From contig JBNKFV010000015.1 in NCBI GenBank assembly GCA_050289485.1, positions 372,001 to 436,000 of the forward strand: a stretch of 64,000 nucleotides of DNA, given 5' to 3'. The notes beneath the pieces are model-generated. The model did not search any database. It saw nothing but the letters and a program-made list of their open reading frames with translations, and was not told the origin of the DNA. Position numbers and translations under genes: made by a program. How positions within the stretch are numbered: position 1 is the stretch's first letter; every line of letters begins with the position of its first letter. This stretch comes from JBNKFV01 sp050289485. Its GTDB lineage: Bacteria > Pseudomonadota > Gammaproteobacteria > Pseudomonadales > Cellvibrionaceae. Shown here one piece after another: positions 59,995 to 64,000 of this stretch.

Positions 59995-61758
59995 TTGAGG
60001 CCAAAACTTTGCGTTGTATTTATATGTCAGGCTGGTGAGCTTGAGATTAAAGCCTCATTATTGGCGGCATCGCTGTATTGGCAGCATAAGGCTCTAACAG
60101 GTATAGATTGGGTGGTTGCGGTAGCAGACGAGAATTTATTTGGTGAGTTGTCTTCGTCTGTAAAGGCATTTCTGAAACGGCTGGGGTTTAGGCTGGCGGC
60201 GATTGAGGCACCTTTTGGGAATGCTTACCCGATTGGCAATAAAATTGCCGCTATTGGTGTAGAAACGGATGCGCCCAACACGTTGTTTTTAGATTCAGAC
60301 ATAATATGCTTGGGTAATCTGACAAATATGATGTCTCAACGGGTTGGTTTAAAAGCGAAGCCTGCAGACTTTAACACTTTTTCAGCAACTGTTGATCAAT
60401 GGGCTTATATTTATTCTCTTTTTGAGCAGGTTTCACCTCCTTCTCAAGTTAGATCGACTGTCAGTAATGAGCTAATGCCGCTCTATTTTAATGCCGGAGT
60501 GGTATCTGTTGAAAATGGAGCTCGTTTTTCTCAGGTTTGGCTTGAAACCGCCAAAATGATTGATTCAGATGATGCTGTAACCAATAAGCGGCCATGGCTA
60601 GACCAAATTGCGCTGCCGATAGCAGCTAGGCGCTTAGGTTTGTCTTGTGGTGCTCTAACTGAAAGATTTAATTACCCTGCGCACGTCAGGCCGCTTCAAG
60701 AAAGTGGGTTGCCTGTGTTATGTCATTACCACTCGCCAGATATTATTGCGCAAGAGCCAGCATTACGAGCATATCTTAAGCAGTTATTGCTTTATTACCC
60801 GGAGCTTTCTCAAATCGTTACAGTTGCTGAAGCTTGGCGCGATTTATGTTCAAATATAAGTGTTAAGACAAGGCGAAAAACTGAAAATAGTTGGCTAGGC
60901 AGCAGGTTTTGGCGGCGAAGCATAACGCAGCATTCTGTAACGAAAAATGACTTTCTCATAACGGGTATTCCTCGGTCGGGTACAAGCCTTTTATGTAATT
61001 TGTTGCATCGACACAAAGACATTGTAGTTATTAATGAGCCTCAGGAAGTTTTTTCATTGTTGCAACCACGGAAGAATGCAAATGAATTTGCTAGTTACTA
61101 TAGGCGGTTGAGGGCAGAGATTGTCAGCGGTATCCCTGTAGAAAATAAACTTGATGGTGCGGGTAATGTGATAGAAGACACTCGTCTGTGTGACGAGAGA
61201 GTTAAACAAGTCATTCCAATCTCATCAGCTAGCTTTACCTTAGGAACCAAAAATCCTCTAGCCTATTTAGCGAGGCTGAGGTGGATTTGCGACAACTATC
61301 CTGAAATAAGAATAGTGGCTATGGTTCGGCATCCTTATGATGCTATTGCTTCATGGAACAAGAGCTTTGACCATTTGAAATTGGTTGATTGCAGTAAAAT
61401 ACCGTTTTCTTCTGTGGAAGATGCTGGGCTGGATGCTTTCCAGAAACAACAGCTGCAAGCAATTCAGCGTACACAGAGCCTTTCTATGCGTCGTGCTTTG
61501 TTATGGTCTTACTTGGCTGATCTGATTTTGAGGGATCAAGACAGACTTCATTTGCTTAGATACGAAGATTTGGTGGCCAATGGGCGGAATCAGATGCATA
61601 AGGTGTTAACTTGGTTGCAGGTATCCGGTGAGTTCTCCATGAGAGGGGTGAGCCTTAAGTCCGATCGTCAGAGTGGTGCCGCACTTGCAGCTGAAGATCG
61701 AGAAGCTATAGGGCTTCTCTGCGCCGCGCAGGCAGAAAAGCTTGGTTATGAGCTTTAG
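59995..61758 (+). CDS. Glycosyltransferase-sulfotransferase fusion protein
   Basis: Two-domain protein of 587 residues. Residues 1 to about 290 look like a nucleotide-sugar transferase with the DxD motif at 100-102 (TLFLDSDIICLG), then LYFNAGVVSVENGARFSQVW. From about residue 318 a sulfotransferase domain has the PAPS loop FLITGIPRSGTSLLCNLLHR and the second site AMVRHPYDAIASWNKSF (near 442). TTG 59995 is chosen: AGGAG (59983-59987) is 7 bp upstream; GTG 59974 lies before that site. It probably adds a sugar and sulfates a glycan; acceptor unknown. No transmembrane segment is seen. Confidence 0.8.
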   Translation: MRPKLCVVFICQAGELEIKASLLAASLYWQHKALTGIDWVVAVADENLFGELSSSVKAFLKRLGFRLAAIEAPFGNAYPIGNKIAAIGVETDAPNTLFLDSDIICLGNLTNMMSQRVGLKAKPADFNTFSATVDQWAYIYSLFEQVSPPSQVRSTVSNELMPLYFNAGVVSVENGARFSQVWLETAKMIDSDDAVTNKRPWLDQIALPIAARRLGLSCGALTERFNYPAHVRPLQESGLPVLCHYHSPDIIAQEPALRAYLKQLLLYYPELSQIVTVAEAWRDLCSNISVKTRRKTENSWLGSRFWRRSITQHSVTKNDFLITGIPRSGTSLLCNLLHRHKDIVVINEPQEVFSLLQPRKNANEFASYYRRLRAEIVSGIPVENKLDGAGNVIEDTRLCDERVKQVIPISSASFTLGTKNPLAYLARLRWICDNYPEIRIVAMVRHPYDAIASWNKSFDHLKLVDCSKIPFSSVEDAGLDAFQKQQLQAIQRTQSLSMRRALLWSYLADLILRDQDRLHLLRYEDLVANGRNQMHKVLTWLQVSGEFSMRGVSLKSDRQSGAALAAEDREAIGLLCAAQAEKLGYEL

Positions 61759-62101
61759 TCTAAAGGGGTAATTTTAACTTGATGGGTCAACCTGTTTTTT
61801 ATTAAAGTTATTAATGTTTTTCTTTTGATAGTTCTGGGTAATAGATTATAAAGGTGGTTTCCCCTAGGCTTGTTAGTGAGTAAATCATTAATTCGGTGCC
61901 TCAGGACGACTATTTTCGGGCAATGAAAAGGGTCAAAATACTGAAGTTCAGTATTCTATGCGGGCGTTGGCAGCTGGCAATGCTTGAGAGAGCGAAAGGG
62001 CTGCATTTAACAAGATTCTCGATAACCTGGGTCATATCTGGTAGTAGTTTTATTCATTTGTCTGGTGTACACATAGACGCACAGGGGTTGGTGAACTGAT
62101 T
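61759..62101 (+). promoter_or_regulatory. Gap before rmlA with a good promoter
   Basis: TTGATA (61825-61830) N16 TATAAA (61847-61852) is close to consensus and points toward rmlA, with about 240 bp of leader. A short frame at 61896-62099 (67 codons) has no recognisable family and is not called. Nothing else is visible in this 343-bp AT-rich gap. Confidence 0.45.
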
Positions 62102-62986
62102 ATGGTAAAAAAGAAAGGTATCGTTTTAGCCGGCGGCACCGGCACTAGGCTGTATCCAATCACTAAAGGGGTCAGTAAACAGCTGACTCCTATCTACGAT
62201 AAGCCAATGGTTTATTATCCGATAACTACGTTGATGTTAGCGGGTATTCGAGATATTTTGCTGATCTCTACGCCACATGACTTACCCTTGTTTGAGTGCT
62301 TGCTAGGCAATGGTTCTGATTGGGGGATTAATATTAGTTATGCTGTGCAACCATCACCGGAAGGTTTGGCGCAGGCATTTATCATTGGAGAGCAGTTTAT
62401 TGGCCAGGATGATTGCGCTCTAGTACTTGGCGATAACATTTTCTATTCTCACGACCTTGAAAATATTCTTCAGCGTGCGGTAGAAAGGGAAAAAGGCGCT
62501 ACTGTTTTTGGTTATCATGTCAATGAGCCTTCTGCTTACGGCGTTGTTGAATTTGATGATAGTTGGCGGGTCTTGTCCATTGAAGAAAAGCCGCTTAAGC
62601 CAAGGTCTAAATATGCGGTAACAGGGCTCTATTTTTACGATAACCAAGTGATTGATATTGCCAAGTCTTTAAAACCCTCGCATAGGGGTGAATTAGAAAT
62701 TACGGATGTCAATCGTCACTATTTAGAAAGTGGTTTGCTGAATGTTGAGTTGTTGGGCCGTGGCGCAGCGTGGTTGGATACAGGCACACATGATAACCTT
62801 TTGGCTGCGAGTCAATTTATTCAAACACTGGAGAAGCGCCAGGGCTTGAAGGTATGCTGCCCTGAGGAAATTGCGTATCGTAAGGGGTTTATTTCGGCCG
62901 AGCAGCTAGCGCAATTAGCGGAGCCATTGCGTAAAAGCGGTTATGGCGATTACTTGTTGGATGTATTGAGCGATAGGGTGTTTTAA
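62102..62986 (+). CDS. rmlA: Glucose-1-phosphate thymidylyltransferase RmlA
   Basis: First enzyme of dTDP-L-rhamnose synthesis. The sequence is highly conserved: KGIVLAGGTGTRLYPITKGV at the start, KQLTPIYDKPMVYYPITTLM and LVLGDNIFYSHDLENIL. The 294 residues are standard. It overlaps rmlC by one base (TAATG). rmlB, usually first in the cluster, is not upstream and may follow rmlD outside the window. Confidence 0.96.
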   Translation: MVKKKGIVLAGGTGTRLYPITKGVSKQLTPIYDKPMVYYPITTLMLAGIRDILLISTPHDLPLFECLLGNGSDWGINISYAVQPSPEGLAQAFIIGEQFIGQDDCALVLGDNIFYSHDLENILQRAVEREKGATVFGYHVNEPSAYGVVEFDDSWRVLSIEEKPLKPRSKYAVTGLYFYDNQVIDIAKSLKPSHRGELEITDVNRHYLESGLLNVELLGRGAAWLDTGTHDNLLAASQFIQTLEKRQGLKVCCPEEIAYRKGFISAEQLAQLAEPLRKSGYGDYLLDVLSDRVF

Positions 62987-63534
62987 TGGATATAAGGCCT
63001 ACACAGATACCTGATGTGATTGTTTTTGAACCCAAGGTATTTGGTGATAGCCGGGGCTTTTTTATGGAAACCTACAGGGCTTCCGTCTTTGATGAGTTGG
63101 GGTTGAATGTTGACTTTGTTCAGGATAACCATAGCTCATCTGCCCGAGGGGTACTTAGGGGCTTGCATTACCAGGTTCAGCAACCGCAGGGCAAGTTGGT
63201 ACGTGTTATCAAGGGTGAAGTGTATGACGTCGCCGTTGATTTAAGGCGATCTTCGCCTACGTTTGGCCGTTATGTGGGCGTCAGGTTATCTGCTGAAAAT
63301 AAAAGGGGCATGTGGGTGCCACCAGGCTTTGCACATGGCTTTCTGGTGCTCAGTGAGTCTGCCGAATTTGTCTATAAATGCACCGATTACTATGCGCCTG
63401 AGTATGAGCGCTCTCTGCTATGGAATGATCCTTCTCTCGCAATCGACTGGCCAGATCTTAACGGGGTAGAATATGTCCTTTCTGAAAAGGATCAGGCGGG
63501 TTTACCGTTATCTCTTTGCGAAACCTACTCATAG
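62986..63534 (+). CDS. rmlC: dTDP-4-dehydrorhamnose 3,5-epimerase RmlC
   Basis: Cupin-fold epimerase of dTDP-L-rhamnose synthesis, 182 residues. Catalytic regions are visible: VQDNHSSSARGVLRGLHYQ (His), RVIKGEVYDVAVDLRRSSPT and MWVPPGFAHGFLVLSE. It shares one base with rmlA. The product supplies surface polysaccharide assembly. Confidence 0.96.
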   Translation: MDIRPTQIPDVIVFEPKVFGDSRGFFMETYRASVFDELGLNVDFVQDNHSSSARGVLRGLHYQVQQPQGKLVRVIKGEVYDVAVDLRRSSPTFGRYVGVRLSAENKRGMWVPPGFAHGFLVLSESAEFVYKCTDYYAPEYERSLLWNDPSLAIDWPDLNGVEYVLSEKDQAGLPLSLCETYS

Positions 63535-63577
63535 GTTGCATCCTTTTCTCCACCGGCATCAAATAGGCTGAATCATC

Positions 63578-64000
63578 TTGAAAGTACTGGTTACGGGTAT
63601 CTCCGGTCAGCTGGGCTATTGCTTATCGCAAACGGTTCCAGCGGGTATTGAAATTGTTGGCGTCGGCCATACTGAGCTGGATTTGGCTGATACCAGCAGC
63701 ATTCAGCGGGCTTGGGAGCGTATTCAGCCGGAGGCTGTTATCAATGCTGCTGCTTATACCGCCGTAGACAGGGCTGAATCTGAGCAAGATAGTGCTTTTG
63801 CTACAAATGCCACAGGGCCAGCATGCCTGGCAGAATTAGCGGCAAAGTCGGGTTCTATAATGATTCAGGTGTCAACAGATTTTGTTTTCCCTGGTAATCA
63901 TGCCGCGACGCTTAAGCCAGGTGACAAAACGGCCCCTATTAATGTTTATGGTGCGAGTAAGCTGGAAGGGGAGAGATGTGTTCAAGCGTACGCCGGGCAT
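63578..64000 (+). CDS. rmlD: dTDP-4-dehydrorhamnose reductase RmlD (3' truncated)
   Basis: Last enzyme of dTDP-L-rhamnose synthesis, cut by the window end after 141 codons. The start is TTG 63578 (MKVLVTGISGQLGYCLSQT), giving the Rossmann GxxGxxG-type motif. INAAAYTAVDRAES, VSTDFVF and the catalytic INVYGASKLEGE are present. It follows rmlC after 43 bp. Typical length is about 290 residues, so about half is missing. Confidence 0.93.
   Translation, partial: MKVLVTGISGQLGYCLSQTVPAGIEIVGVGHTELDLADTSSIQRAWERIQPEAVINAAAYTAVDRAESEQDSAFATNATGPACLAELAAKSGSIMIQVSTDFVFPGNHAATLKPGDKTAPINVYGASKLEGERCVQAYAGH

Noticed and set aside
61896..62099. A 67-codon frame before rmlA
   Set aside because: No family, no ribosome site, lies downstream of a good rmlA promoter; more likely leader sequence.

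Overview
The window reads as chromosome of a marine, flagellated gammaproteobacterium. The evidence is an ectoine cluster with its own aspartate kinase, an NhaD-type Na+/H+ antiporter, a Pseudomonas/Shewanella/Vibrio-style polar flagellar and chemotaxis locus (FlhF, FleN, ParC, ParP, MotC, MotD), and core gene order related to Pseudomonas (yciK-ubiG-mtaD-gyrA-pheA-tyrA-cmk-rpsA-ihfB). Cellvibrionales or a neighbouring marine order is my best guess, inferred from content only. Nearly every gene is intact. The window cuts ectB at its left edge and rmlD at its right edge.

Layout. 1-3.9 kb: end of an ectoine operon (ectB-ectC-ask) with a membrane TPR protein overlapping the kinase gene. 4.0-5.2 kb: nhaD, convergent. 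5.5-17.1 kb: flagellar export and switch genes fliLMNOPQR-flhB, then flhA-flhF-fleN-fliA, with a 331-bp MITE-like element inserted exactly between fleN and fliA. 17.3-27.7 kb: chemotaxis genes cheYZAB-motCD-parC-parP-cheW-DUF2802 and a small lipoprotein. 27.7-32.9 kb, minus strand: mtaD-ubiG, then a sugar-kinase / lone RapZ C-terminal domain / nucleotidyltransferase trio, then yciK. 33-47.3 kb: housekeeping block gyrA, pheA, cysC, tyrA, cysDN, comEA, pyrF, cmk, lapB, tRNA-Asn, rpsA, ihfB.

47.5-64 kb: a cell-surface region that starts straight after ihfB, the position where Pseudomonas aeruginosa carries its O-antigen locus. It holds an eleven-gene type II secretion operon of unusual composition (gspEFGHIJKLM, a GspC-like protein with no PDZ domain, and a lipoprotein secretin GspD). 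Next comes a large acidic cysteine-free secreted protein that looks like an S-layer subunit, two sulfotransferase genes (one fused to a glycosyltransferase), and dTDP-rhamnose genes rmlA, rmlC and rmlD. My leading hypothesis is a dedicated machine that exports an S-layer protein onto a modified (sulfated and/or rhamnosylated) surface glycan.

Other points of interest are the RapZ-C/kinase/nucleotidyltransferase trio occupying the slot where Pseudomonas has the MurNAc-6-phosphate phosphatase gene mupP, a dispersed palindromic repeat with related copies near 11.15, 28.5 and 44.8 kb, three tandem CheZ-like helices inside CheA, and a terminator-like hairpin in the gyrA leader. No CRISPR array, rRNA, prophage or transposase gene was seen.
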